Part shown: positions 7,756 to 14,867 of the stretch, one piece after another
Numbering within the stretch: position 1 is the stretch's first letter
Layout: each line of letters starts with the position of its first letter
Assembly (NCBI GenBank): GCA_030635485.1
Contig: DAOVYS010000009.1
Coordinates: 1-24,758, forward strand
Length of the DNA: 24,758 nucleotides
Origin: Pseudomonadota bacterium
GTDB lineage: Bacteria > Desulfobacterota > Desulfobulbia > Desulfobulbales > DAOVYS01
Direction: 5' to 3'
Translations under genes and position numbers: made by a program
The notes under the pieces: generated by a model
Seen by the model: only the letters and a program-made list of their open reading frames with translations
Database searches by the model: none
What the model was told of the DNA's origin: nothing

Positions 7756-8514
7756 TCATTGCGGAAAGTTGAACCCGCTCGGCATTTCCGGCATTTCCAT
7801 GCCATCGGGAAGCTGGAATGGAAGACCAGAGGGCATCTCCTGCCCGCCTTTTGACCGCTGTTGCCTGTTCATTCCCCTTCCCATTCCCATTAATTCCATC
7901 ATGTTGGACACCTTTGTGTAACCAGACGGGATTTCAAAGTGTTTTCCCGATGGGGCGCCTTTTTTGATGTTCCTGAGTTCGCTGATTGTGCCGTCTTCCG
8001 ATTGTGTGCGAATCGGCATGGCCAATTTGTCCGATACCCAGAGGATCATCTTTGTAGACATATTCATGCCCATGACATTCATCGATGTGACCACTTCCTT
8101 TTTTGTGCATTTAAAGCCGTTGACCTTTTCTGTTCCCAGGACTCTTTCCCTGGTGGATGCGTTGGTTGATTTCGTAATCTGATCAAGTTCCTCTTCGTTG
8201 AAGAAGCTCTGCGTGTAGAGTCTATTGTCGGGATTCAGCATCCAGGTAATATTTTTGTCCTGGCGGTAAATCATGATCATTTTAGCGCCGCCCTGTTGGG
8301 ACGTGTCTTGTTCCATGCGGAATTTGTCTTTTGCCATGTAAATTTTTCCCGCATTCAGCACTTTTCCGTTCGGATCAATCATGACCTGGTCGGCTGAAAA
8401 TTGCATGATTTTGCCACCGAACAGTCCGAACGCGGATGATCCGCTTAATATCAACATGACTGCCGCAAGGCCCAAGATCAATCCGGATTTCCTTTTAACC
8501 AAGAAATTTCGCAT
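7756..8514 (-). CDS. Secreted DUF4412-like protein with a methionine-rich tail
   Basis: This is a 252-residue protein with a Sec signal peptide (basic 'MRNFLVKRKSG', then 'LILGLAAVMLILSGSSAFG'). The body has the pattern of DUF4412-type proteins, which are predicted to adopt a LolA/LppX-like half-barrel: 'FSADQVMI', 'GKIYMAKDKFRMEQ', 'MIMIYRQDKNITWMLNPDNRLYTQ', then 'CTKKEVVT' and 'MILWVSDKLAMPIRT'. The last 55 residues are rich in Met, Gly and Pro ('MMELMGMGRGMNRQQ', 'LPDGMEMPEMPSGF') and look disordered. The start is firm because AGGAGG lies seven bases before the ATG. It is monocistronic and convergent with yejB. The role is unknown; periplasmic or outer-membrane location and metal or lipid contact are guesses. 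Confidence 0.78.
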   Translation of the reverse strand: MRNFLVKRKSGLILGLAAVMLILSGSSAFGLFGGKIMQFSADQVMIDPNGKVLNAGKIYMAKDKFRMEQDTSQQGGAKMIMIYRQDKNITWMLNPDNRLYTQSFFNEEELDQITKSTNASTRERVLGTEKVNGFKCTKKEVVTSMNVMGMNMSTKMILWVSDKLAMPIRTQSEDGTISELRNIKKGAPSGKHFEIPSGYTKVSNMMELMGMGRGMNRQQRSKGGQEMPSGLPFQLPDGMEMPEMPSGFNFPQ

Positions 8515-8611
8515 TTTTTTCCTCCTTTTTTTGATGATAACGTTTCATCTTCCTATTCCAGTCGGGCAAAGTGGACTGTACTCATAAAGTCGTGCATGGA
8601 ATAATTTTTTC

Positions 8612-8815
8612 ATTCCCCAAAGGGGAAATGGCGTATAGCCGGTGTGCTTCAGCCACCGGTAACGGATAACCCAAACATATCAGTCCTGAAGGGACAGTGT
8701 TTTGAGGGAGGGGTCGGCCACGGGAAGGCGTCGTCCCTTCAGGACGATTCCCTGTATGCACCCCATACCGGTGGCTGAAGCACACCGGCTATACTCCCCC
8801 ACCCCTACGGGGTCT
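8612..8815. repeat. Second-type nested inverted-repeat element
   Basis: A perfect 28-bp inverted repeat (8634-8661 with 8766-8793) forms the main stem, and each arm is itself a hairpin (CCGGTG...CACCGG). Outside lie mini-palindromes CCCC-AAA-GGGG (8615-8625) and CCCC-TAC-GGGG (8802-8812). Inside lie GTCCTGAAGGGAC (8683-8695) and its inverse (8733-8745). The layout, mini-palindrome, hairpin arm, inner mini-palindrome, mirrored, is the same as in the elements at 6256, 13598 and 17559, but the sequence is unrelated. It fills the gap between the DUF4412 gene's upstream region and engB; no gene is seen in 8515-8864. Confidence 0.8.
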
Positions 8816-8864
8816 TATCAATACAGTATTTGGGTAAAGGGCAGGCCTACCCTGTAAACGCTTA

Positions 8865-9449
8865 TCAGGGAAAAAAACGGTCGAGTGCGGCTATGAGGTT
8901 TTCTTTTCCTTCACCTGTTTTAGAAGAAAAAAGGACGCGTTCCGACGGCCTTATATTAAGAGCCGCATCAAGACCCGCAACCTGTCTGTTCTGCTGATTC
9001 TTTTTAAGTTTATCCTTCTTTGTATATACCGGAAGCGATGGTATTCCTTTGTCCCTCAGCCAATCAATCAACTGCCGGTCCTGCTCCTTGAGGGAATGGC
9101 GCATATCGATAATTACAACCACGCAGCAAAGGACCTCTCTTGTTTCAAGATACGTGGTGATCAGGCCCAGCCATTCCTCTTTCATCTTCTTGGGCACCTT
9201 GGCATAGCCGTAGCCCGGCAGATCCACCAGATAAAGGCTCTGATCCACAAGGAAATAATTGAGGCTCCGGGTCTTTCCAGGTTTTGAGCTTACCTTTACA
9301 AGGCCTTTCCTGCCGACCAGCCTGTTAATCAGACTCGATTTTCCTACATTGGAACGTCCCGCAAAGGCAATTTCCGGGTATTCGGCAACAGGGAGCTGGG
9401 AGGGCGAAAAAACACTGGTCACAAAAGTTATATCGGAATAATTAATCAT
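8865..9449 (-). CDS. engB: Ribosome-biogenesis GTP-binding protein EngB/YsxC
   Basis: This is a small TRAFAC GTPase needed in many bacteria for assembly of the large ribosomal subunit. All G motifs are visible in the 194 residues: G1 'GRSNVGKS' (31-38), G2 around 'GKTRSLNYF' (58-66), G3 'DLPGYGYAKV' (76-85), G4 'TKKD' (143-146) and G5 'SSKTGEG' (175-181). Length and motifs fit EngB exactly. The ATG at 9449 follows the hisG stop by five bases, with AAGG inside the end of hisG as the ribosome site, so engB is the last gene of the hisI-hisG-engB transcript. It would be co-expressed with histidine genes, an arrangement that has no obvious functional logic. Confidence 0.95.
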   Translation of the reverse strand: MINYSDITFVTSVFSPSQLPVAEYPEIAFAGRSNVGKSSLINRLVGRKGLVKVSSKPGKTRSLNYFLVDQSLYLVDLPGYGYAKVPKKMKEEWLGLITTYLETREVLCCVVVIIDMRHSLKEQDRQLIDWLRDKGIPSLPVYTKKDKLKKNQQNRQVAGLDAALNIRPSERVLFSSKTGEGKENLIAALDRFFP

Positions 9450-9454
9450 TTGTA

Positions 9455-10327
9455 CTAAACAACCTTGTTCAGAGAATACTCAATTATCCCCTCAGCCCCT
9501 GATTTCAACAATCTGGGGATAAGGTCTCGCACATCGTACTCCGCTACCACCGTTTCAATGGAATACCATTCGGTTTGATAGAGATGGGCCACGGTTGGGG
9601 CATTCATGCTTGGGAGAAGGCCGGTCACTTCTTCCAGCCGATCCTTGGGCACGTTCATCTTAAGACCCACTTTTTTCTCAGCGTACAAAACTCCGTTAAG
9701 GAGCATGTTGATATTGTTGATCTTTTCACGTTTCCATGAATCATCGGCAGCGACCTTGTTTGCAATGAACTGGGTATTCGAGGTCATTAATTCATATATG
9801 ATATTCAGGCCGTGGGCCCGGATAGTGGACTCCGTTTCCGTGACCTCGACAATCGCATCCGCAAGCCCTGACACGACCTTAGCTTCAGTGGCGCCCCAAG
9901 AAAATTCAATATCTACATTGATATTTTTCTCGGCAAAGAATCTCTTTGTATAGCCGACCAGTTCCGTGGAGATCTTCTTTCCTTCCAGATCTTCAAGACG
10001 TTTGATGTTGGAATTGCCGGGCACGGCTATTACCCACCTCGTGGGCTTTCTGCTCACCTTGGAATAGATCAGATCCGCGATCACCACCACATCGGACTTG
10101 TTTTCAAGTATCCAGTCCTTACCCGTTATACCCGCGTCAAGCACTCCCTGTTCCACGTAGCGCGACATCTCCTGAGGCCGGCAAATGGAGCAGACCATTT
10201 CAGGATCATCTACCTCGGGGAAATAATTTCTTGAAGAAATCCGTATGTTCCAGCCTGCCCTTTTAAAAAGCTCTATTGTCGCCTTTTCAAGACTTCCTTT
10301 AGGGATTCCCAGTCTCAACACATTCAT
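9455..10327 (-). CDS. hisG: ATP phosphoribosyltransferase, long form
   Basis: This enzyme condenses ATP with PRPP in the first step of histidine synthesis. The 290-residue length and C-terminal domain identify the long, hexameric form, which carries its own histidine-feedback domain and needs no HisZ. Catalytic motifs are 'RLGIPKGSLEKATIELF' at the start, 'DAGITGKDWI' near 103 and the PRPP-loop region 'GLADAIVEVTETESTIRAHG' near 155. The ACT-like regulatory region spans about 210-290 ('VLYAEKKVGLKMNVPKD', 'LPSMNAPTVAHL', 'GAEGIIEYSLNKV'). The ATG overlaps the hisI stop by four bases (ATGA), indicating translational coupling, with GAGGTG as its ribosome site. Histidine feedback is expected from family knowledge. 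Confidence 0.95.
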   Translation of the reverse strand: MNVLRLGIPKGSLEKATIELFKRAGWNIRISSRNYFPEVDDPEMVCSICRPQEMSRYVEQGVLDAGITGKDWILENKSDVVVIADLIYSKVSRKPTRWVIAVPGNSNIKRLEDLEGKKISTELVGYTKRFFAEKNINVDIEFSWGATEAKVVSGLADAIVEVTETESTIRAHGLNIIYELMTSNTQFIANKVAADDSWKREKINNINMLLNGVLYAEKKVGLKMNVPKDRLEEVTGLLPSMNAPTVAHLYQTEWYSIETVVAEYDVRDLIPRLLKSGAEGIIEYSLNKVV

Positions 10328-10887
10328 TTTTTATACACCTCATCCGGATCAAATACCATCTCACCTATAATCTTTAATTTGCCACCCTCTACCCTACGAA
10401 AAAAACAACTTGGGTATCCCTTGTGGCAGGCAGCGCCGCCAAGCTGTTCCACCTTGAAAATCACCGTATCCTCATCGCAGTCCACTAAAATTTCCTTTAT
10501 AATCTGAACATGTCCGGAAGATTCGCCTTTCAGCCAGAGCTTGTTGCGTGAACGGCTCCAATAATGGGCCTTTCCGGTTTCAAGAGTCTTGCGCCAGGCC
10601 TCCTCGTTAAAATAGGCCAGCATCAACACCTCGTTTGTCCTGTAATCCTGAGCAATAGCGGGTAATAACCCATTGCCCTTGTCAAATCTCAATTCTATCA
10701 TATATCTCTCACTTAGACGAGCCTGACCATCTTCCCTTTCAGACCCGCCATCCTTGCCGGATAATTCCAATTCACCTGACATAAAATGGATCATGCAGGA
10801 GGTCCGGTATTTACAGTATTCATCCAGATGACGGCATCTGTTATTGTCAGAGTTCTTTTCTTGATATTTTTCGCAAATAAGTTCCAT
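10324..10887 (-). CDS. hisI: Phosphoribosyl-AMP cyclohydrolase with a cysteine-rich N-terminal extension
   Basis: This is the third enzyme of histidine synthesis, which opens the purine ring of PR-AMP. The canonical domain runs from residue 63 ('MIELRFDKGNGLLPAIAQDY') to the end: 'MLAYFNEEAWRKTLETGKAHYWSRSRNKLWLKG' with 'ESSGHVQ', the metal-binding 'DCDEDT', and Cys residues in 'GGAACHKGYPSCFFR'. HisE is not fused, as is usual for the stand-alone form. The extra 62 residues hold four Cys (5, 18, 25, 31) in 'CRHLDEYCKYRTSCMIHFM' plus a charged linker. A start at ATG 10701 (with GAGAG upstream) would give a normal 125-residue HisI. However, a strong promoter at 10941-10969 places the first ATG, 10887, about 47 nt into the transcript. 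HisI identity is secure; the start is less so. Confidence 0.9.
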   Translation of the reverse strand: MELICEKYQEKNSDNNRCRHLDEYCKYRTSCMIHFMSGELELSGKDGGSEREDGQARLSERYMIELRFDKGNGLLPAIAQDYRTNEVLMLAYFNEEAWRKTLETGKAHYWSRSRNKLWLKGESSGHVQIIKEILVDCDEDTVIFKVEQLGGAACHKGYPSCFFRRVEGGKLKIIGEMVFDPDEVYKK

Positions 10888-10940
10888 AACTCAACTTTGT
10901 CCGGATCAGCATAACTGACGATTGCTGAACGGAACCCGGC

Positions 10941-10969
10941 ATTATGCCCTTACACCTGTTTTTTGTCAA
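10941..10969 (-). promoter_or_regulatory. Near-consensus sigma70 promoter of hisI-hisG-engB
   Basis: Read on the minus strand, a consensus TTGACA (10969-10964) and CATAAT (10946-10941) are separated by 17 bp. Transcription would start near 10934, giving a 47-nt leader to the ATG at 10887. No histidine-rich leader peptide is visible in that leader, so classical attenuation is unlikely. Confidence 0.65.
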
Positions 10970-11043
10970 GTCGCAAGCAAAGTCTGTCTTTAGGGTCCTC
11001 TCAAAAATAACTTCCCATTTTAGAGGGGCTACCGTAACTCATC

Positions 11044-11123
11044 TTACAACGATCCTCAGCCGTTGAAATCCTCAAAAGAGCGCTGCTATTTCTCCGGTTT
11101 CACCGACTGATGATCGTTGTAAT
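11044..11123. repeat. 80-bp palindrome with TTACAACGATC ends
   Basis: The 16-bp outer arms (11044-11059 and 11108-11123) match with one mismatch and enclose about 48 bp, in which CCGTTGAAAT and GGTTTCACCG also pair loosely. This looks like a non-autonomous dispersed repeat or an insertion-sequence remnant. No transposase sequence is present. Confidence 0.55.
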
Positions 11124-11297
11124 CTAAATCACATTAGCCTGTACCTTGGCGTAAAAATCAACAAAGTACTTTTTTATAAAAACCAAACTTGATAATATAT
11201 ATTTTGTTTGTGTACCATGGTTACCGGATTCCGACATGGCAACTCCGGTTAACCGTAAATATTCAGCCAACCCTTTACCTAATAAAATCAATCGGGT

Positions 11298-11323
11298 AGG
11301 TCGAGTTAGCGAAGCGTAACCCG
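11298..11323. repeat. GTCGGGTTACGCTTCGCTAA-type small palindrome
   Basis: Arms GTCG-GTTA and TAAC-CGAC (one mismatch between) surround a GCGAAGC loop, 22 bp before the next start codon. This type of hairpin is commonly dispersed in proteobacterial genomes. It would lie in the 5' leader of the following gene and could affect its translation. Confidence 0.55.
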
Positions 11324-11345
11324 ACAAAAATTTCTTAATACCAAA

Positions 11346-12881
11346 ATGAAAAATCAGGTAAAACAGACCCCCCCCCCCGAATCGGACCTAACACCCAAAC
11401 CTCAGGCAGAGACAATAAAACCAAATGAGTCTGATGAGTCAGGGTTTAAGGCGAGCGAAAATATTATCAGCAACTGTTTGATTTCACTTGAACAATTTAC
11501 GGCCGCCACTCAAAAAATTCTTCACAACGACAAAGTTGTGCAATGGCAAAATGTACCTGCGCACAAATGCACTTCATTGTCAAAACAGCTCCATCTTCCC
11601 CAGGACCTTAACATATGCCGAAGACAATATCCCCAAATTGCGGTCAAAATCGAAGCTATGGTCCAGCAGTGGCAAAATGAGATAGGCAACCTGACAACAG
11701 ACCTGGAACACAGCCCCATTACCCCGGAAACGGCATTTAAAAGGGCCAAAGAAATTGAACAGGGATGTGCAGCCATAGAACCGCTGACAAAGGCCATGGC
11801 CGGCCATGAAAAGGTCCTTGTCAAGGTTGACATATCTATTAGAAACATGCTGAACATGCAGGGGCTTCTGACTTTTGCAAAGTCCGCAAGCGGTCAGAAA
11901 AGCAGTGGCCTGGATGAGGCATTTCAGATCTACAGGCTCATGACAGACAACATTCACGAAAAGGGAGGCCAAAAGTCGATTGCAGACTATACCGAAGAAA
12001 TCCTGGACATAGAAAAGAGACTCGCTTATATCGAGGCTAAAGGACTGCCCGAAATGGCGATAGAGGTGATTAACCACAATATACAGGATGTCCTTGCAGC
12101 GTCAAAAAATGTCAGAAAATACCTTGATCACGCTACTCACAGACTGGCGGATGAATATAACTATATTTGCAAAATCCAGAAAGGTCTGATGTCAATTAAA
12201 GAAAATCCGATCGTTGAAATAATCAAGATACTGGACAAGGTTACAGATAAACTGACAGCATCTCTGATGCGACTTTTCTTTAAAGCCAATGTCTTAAATG
12301 AACTCAAAAATATCCCGGACATTATCGAGGATCTGCACATCGTTCATCTGGCGATCAAACGGGACTTTATTGAAAAGTTTACCGCCACCATACACCAGGG
12401 AAATTCATCCATTAATCCGGCTACCGTATCTGTTGAACTGACAGATAATTTTTTCAGCGGGATGAGCGGCATGGTAAGAATTTTCCGTCTATTCTATGTT
12501 TCCATGAAAGGAAGCCCAGGGGTGACGGAAGAGGCGCTCCAGCAGCAACTGGAGTCCTTTCTCAATTCTTGCTCAACAATATACGGAAACAAGCCGGCTG
12601 ATGTCGAAAAGGTGTCTGCTGCTATTTCCAGCTATCTGTCGGATTACGAGAAGCCGTTCCCCTTTGAAATTCTCTTCCGGGTTTTCAAAAAGGCCATGGG
12701 TGTTTATACGGGACGGCTTGAAAGCTACTTCAATGGATTCAGGATTGAAAATGTGGAATTTCTTCGACCTGAAACCCAATCCGATGCAAAATCTTCTCAC
12801 GCCATTCCGTCCACACTCGGCAAACTGATAGTCGTTATTAAAACAAAGGCCCAGCTTATGCTCACCGAAATGCAAGGCTGA
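11346..12881 (+). CDS. Unrecognised helical cytosolic protein with a poly-C tract at its 5' end
   Basis: I do not recognise this 511-residue protein. It has no signal peptide and no membrane segment. After a Pro/Glu/Ser-rich, probably disordered start (1-35), almost everything reads as amphipathic helix: 'NIISNCLISLEQFTAATQKIL' region, a heptad-like stretch near 95-150, 'DIEKRLAYIEAKGLPEMAIE', and helices through 'FEILFRVFKKAMGVYTGRL'. Three or four Cys are scattered, without CxxC pairs. Codons 8-11 (ACC CCC CCC CCC) create a run of 11 C at 11368-11378. A gain or loss of one C would shift the frame, and no in-frame ATG follows until about residue 105. The ATG at 11346 has no good ribosome site. 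The long uninterrupted frame and ordinary codon use support a real gene; the function is unknown. Confidence 0.72.
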   Translation: MKNQVKQTPPPESDLTPKPQAETIKPNESDESGFKASENIISNCLISLEQFTAATQKILHNDKVVQWQNVPAHKCTSLSKQLHLPQDLNICRRQYPQIAVKIEAMVQQWQNEIGNLTTDLEHSPITPETAFKRAKEIEQGCAAIEPLTKAMAGHEKVLVKVDISIRNMLNMQGLLTFAKSASGQKSSGLDEAFQIYRLMTDNIHEKGGQKSIADYTEEILDIEKRLAYIEAKGLPEMAIEVINHNIQDVLAASKNVRKYLDHATHRLADEYNYICKIQKGLMSIKENPIVEIIKILDKVTDKLTASLMRLFFKANVLNELKNIPDIIEDLHIVHLAIKRDFIEKFTATIHQGNSSINPATVSVELTDNFFSGMSGMVRIFRLFYVSMKGSPGVTEEALQQQLESFLNSCSTIYGNKPADVEKVSAAISSYLSDYEKPFPFEILFRVFKKAMGVYTGRLESYFNGFRIENVEFLRPETQSDAKSSHAIPSTLGKLIVVIKTKAQLMLTEMQG

Positions 12882-12938
12882 AATCCAAAATTAAGAATCC
12901 GGCATATTAAAAACGGCTGGTTTGTCTTGACTCCCTCT

Positions 12939-12966
12939 TTGACATTTCTTATTGTAGCGATAAAAT
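12939..12966 (+). promoter_or_regulatory. Sigma70-type promoter for the FKBP isomerase gene
   Basis: A consensus TTGACA (12939-12944) and TAAAAT (12961-12966) are separated by 16 bp, giving a leader of about 65 nt before the ATG at 13040. Confidence 0.55.
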
Positions 12967-13039
12967 TCTATAAAGGGCAAATGGTGTTAAAAATTAATCC
13001 ATTTTCAGTACATATATAATCAATAAGGAGCAGCAACAG

Positions 13040-13504
13040 ATGGAAAAGGCACAATTTGGTGATATCGTTACAGTAGTCTATGACGGAGTCCTCAACGACG
13101 GCAACATTTTTGATTCCTCGGACGACTCGGGTCCTCTCGAATTTCAAATCGGCAGCAAGAGTGTACTGCCCGGCTTTGAGGATGCGATTCTTGACATGAC
13201 AGAGGGAGAGACAAGAACGATCCAACTCCCACACGAAGAAGCCTATGGAGCAAAAAACGAGGAGTTGACCCAAACGGTTGACAGAAAAAATTTGAGCACT
13301 GATATTGACCCGAAACCTGGGATGGTACTAGGCCTGACCATGGAAAAGGACGGGACCAGCCACCAGGTACCTGCCACAATCACCCAAGTCACCGATGATC
13401 ACATCACTGTGGATTACAACCATCCCCTTGCAGGCCAGGACCTAATCTTTCATGTCACGCTTCAATCTATAAAACCCGCACCGTCGGCAGACAACAATGC
13501 ATAA
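13040..13504 (+). CDS. FKBP-type peptidyl-prolyl isomerase, SlyD/SlpA-like
   Basis: This is a 154-residue cytosolic prolyl cis-trans isomerase and chaperone. The FKBP domain is split by an insert-in-flap domain, as in SlyD. The first part is 'GDIVTVVYDGVLNDGNIFDSS' to 'LPGFEDAILDMTEGETRTIQLPHEEAYG' (about 7-70), the flap insert is about 71-125 ('PKPGMVLGL', 'ATITQVTDDHITVDYNHPLAG'), and the last strand is 'LIFHVTLQSI'. The hallmark 'VLPGFEDAI' and 'YNHPLAGQDL' are present. There is no His/Cys-rich nickel-binding tail as in E. coli SlyD. AAGGAG lies 12 bases before the ATG. It stands alone, with its own promoter. Confidence 0.9.
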   Translation: MEKAQFGDIVTVVYDGVLNDGNIFDSSDDSGPLEFQIGSKSVLPGFEDAILDMTEGETRTIQLPHEEAYGAKNEELTQTVDRKNLSTDIDPKPGMVLGLTMEKDGTSHQVPATITQVTDDHITVDYNHPLAGQDLIFHVTLQSIKPAPSADNNA

Positions 13505-13585
13505 GCACCAACCTCAAACGACTCCTCATGTTCCACGCCGGGATGTGGCTGCACCGGATGCGGCTCATAAAGAGTGAACGTAAGC

Positions 13586-13873
13586 GATCAATCAGTGAGC
13601 CCTGAAAGGGCGGTATTCGATAGCCCAGGGTACAGCGAAGCGGAACCCTGGGTAAAGGAGATCACCTCTTGTCAAGCCCTGAAAGGGCGATATAAAACGA
13701 GCGTCGATGTATATGGCCCGCATCTTTATATCGCCCTTACAGTGCTTGATTTTTGGTTATTCCGAACCCCAGGGCGTTGCCCTGGGCTATGGGATAACGC
13801 CCTTTCAGGGCTTAAGATGAGAGAGGAAAAAAAGGTCATCCGGAACGGATACCGTTTCACATGCAGTTATTGA
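13586..13873. repeat. Structured repeat element, copy 2 (mosaic right arm)
   Basis: The core is 13598-13812. The left half matches copy 3 almost base for base (one difference over about 140 bp): the AGCCCTGAAAGGGCGG end, the CCCAGGGT...ACCCTGGG hairpin, the inner AGCCCTGAAAGGGCGATAT and a central AGCGTCGATGTATATGG. The right half differs: it carries a distinct hairpin CCCAGGGC-GTT-GCCCTGGG (13769-13787) and a degenerate end (GATAACGCCCTTTCAGGGCT). The right flank (CATCCGGAACGGATACCGTT) is shared with the other copies. The left flank is conserved for only about 12 bp. It occupies most of the 427-bp gap between the FKBP gene and thiD; no gene is seen there. Confidence 0.85.
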
Positions 13874-13931
13874 AGTGCTACTCTGCAAGTAGTTCGCAAA
13901 CAATCTAAGCTGTTACGCATAAAATCGTTCA

Positions 13932-14771
13932 ATGGAAATAAATTCCAAACACCCCGAAAAAGTCGAAACCGTATTGTCAATTGCCGGCTCCGACCCATCG
14001 GGTGGCGCGGGAATTCAGGCGGACCTGAAGACGTTTGTTTCCATAGGAGTATACGGGGCTGCGGCAATCACCTGCCTGACGGCCCAGAACACTCGCGGAG
14101 TCTCCGCATATCTTCCCGTGGATCCCTACTTTGTACGAAAGCAGGTTGAACTCGTGCTACAGGACCTGTTCGTCACCCACATAAAAATCGGAATGACCGG
14201 AACAGAGGAGATTATCAAGGTGATTGGCGATCTCCTTGCCGATTTTAAGGGCGAGGTAATCTGCGATCCCGTAATCAGGGCATCTGATGGGCATGCGCTT
14301 CTGGAAAAAGAGAGCGTGGTCTGCCTCTGCGATCACATCATCAACCGTGCAACGGTTCTCACACCTAATCTGGCCGAACTCAGGATAATAACCGGTAAAG
14401 CGTGCACGGATCCGAACGAGGCCGTACAGGCGGGCATTGCACTCTTTGACAGGTTTAAAGGCCTGAGGGCGGTTGTGATAAAAGGCGGGCATTTGGAGGA
14501 AGAGACGGAAACCGTGACCGATCATCTGCTGGCCCGGGAAGGTGAATCAGGAAATATCATCACTAAAACAGCATCACACAAACGGGTCCGTACGGAAAAC
14601 ACACACGGAACAGGCTGCACATTTGCGTCAGCCTTTGCCGCCTTTCATATGCTTAAAGGGGAATATGAACAGGCCTTTTTAAATGCGGTAAATTTTGTGG
14701 ACAGGCTCGTAAATAAAAGCGCATCATTAAAATTCGGGACCGGTTGCGGACCTCTTGCACATCACTTGTAA
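13932..14771 (+). CDS. thiD: Hydroxymethylpyrimidine / phosphomethylpyrimidine kinase
   Basis: This ribokinase-family kinase phosphorylates HMP and HMP-phosphate in thiamine synthesis. The substrate-binding start 'VLSIAGSDPSGGAGIQADLK' (residues 15-34) is diagnostic, as are 'GVYGAAAITCLTAQNT' (about 42-57), 'TVLTPNLAELRIITG', 'VVIKGGHLEEE' and the anion-hole/catalytic 'NTHGTGCTFASAFAA' near residue 225. The length of 279 fits a stand-alone ThiD with no ThiE fusion. The start overlaps no ribosome site that stands out. The gene is single; other thi genes are not in the window. A pyridoxal kinase paralogue is a remote alternative. Confidence 0.93.
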   Translation: MEINSKHPEKVETVLSIAGSDPSGGAGIQADLKTFVSIGVYGAAAITCLTAQNTRGVSAYLPVDPYFVRKQVELVLQDLFVTHIKIGMTGTEEIIKVIGDLLADFKGEVICDPVIRASDGHALLEKESVVCLCDHIINRATVLTPNLAELRIITGKACTDPNEAVQAGIALFDRFKGLRAVVIKGGHLEEETETVTDHLLAREGESGNIITKTASHKRVRTENTHGTGCTFASAFAAFHMLKGEYEQAFLNAVNFVDRLVNKSASLKFGTGCGPLAHHL

Positions 14772-14791
14772 ACGGCTACAGATATGGCATC

Positions 14792-14867
14792 TGATAAACG
14801 GTCATAGTCTCCTCCTATACCGGTCGCCCTGATCACGTGCAAATGCGCCGCCTGTGACCGTTTATCA
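14792..14867. terminator. Convergent 13-bp inverted repeat between thiD and the zinc-ribbon gene
   Basis: TGATAAACGGTCA (14792-14804) is perfectly inverted as TGACCGTTTATCA (14855-14867). It sits just after the thiD stop, and its right arm contains the stop codon of the convergent small gene. A long-range stem of this kind could serve both transcripts; no T tract is present. Confidence 0.45.

Larger units (their letters stand above)
10888..11345. other. Divergent intergenic region packed with palindromes
   Basis: This 458-bp stretch separates hisI from the 511-residue gene. Besides the hisI promoter it holds three palindromes. TTACAACGATC-c/a-TCAG arms lie at 11044-11059 and 11108-11123. A GGTTACCGGA / TCCGGTTAACC stem lies at 11219-11254. 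A small hairpin, GTCGAGTTA-GCGAAGCG-TAACCCGAC, lies near 11298-11323. A 67-codon minus-strand frame here is built from these repeats and is not a gene. Nothing else coding is seen. Confidence 0.6.

Noticed and set aside
11124..11327. 67-codon minus-strand frame before the unknown gene
   Set aside because: It begins in the GCGAAGC hairpin repeat and passes through another palindrome; no ribosome site.
13574..13873. 99-codon plus-strand frame across the second structured repeat
   Set aside because: Its residues are coded by the repeat itself (the same 'SPERAVFDSPG' string appears at 17514-17795 and, reversed, at 6388-6579). A frame repeated in each copy of an inverted repeat is not evidence of a gene.
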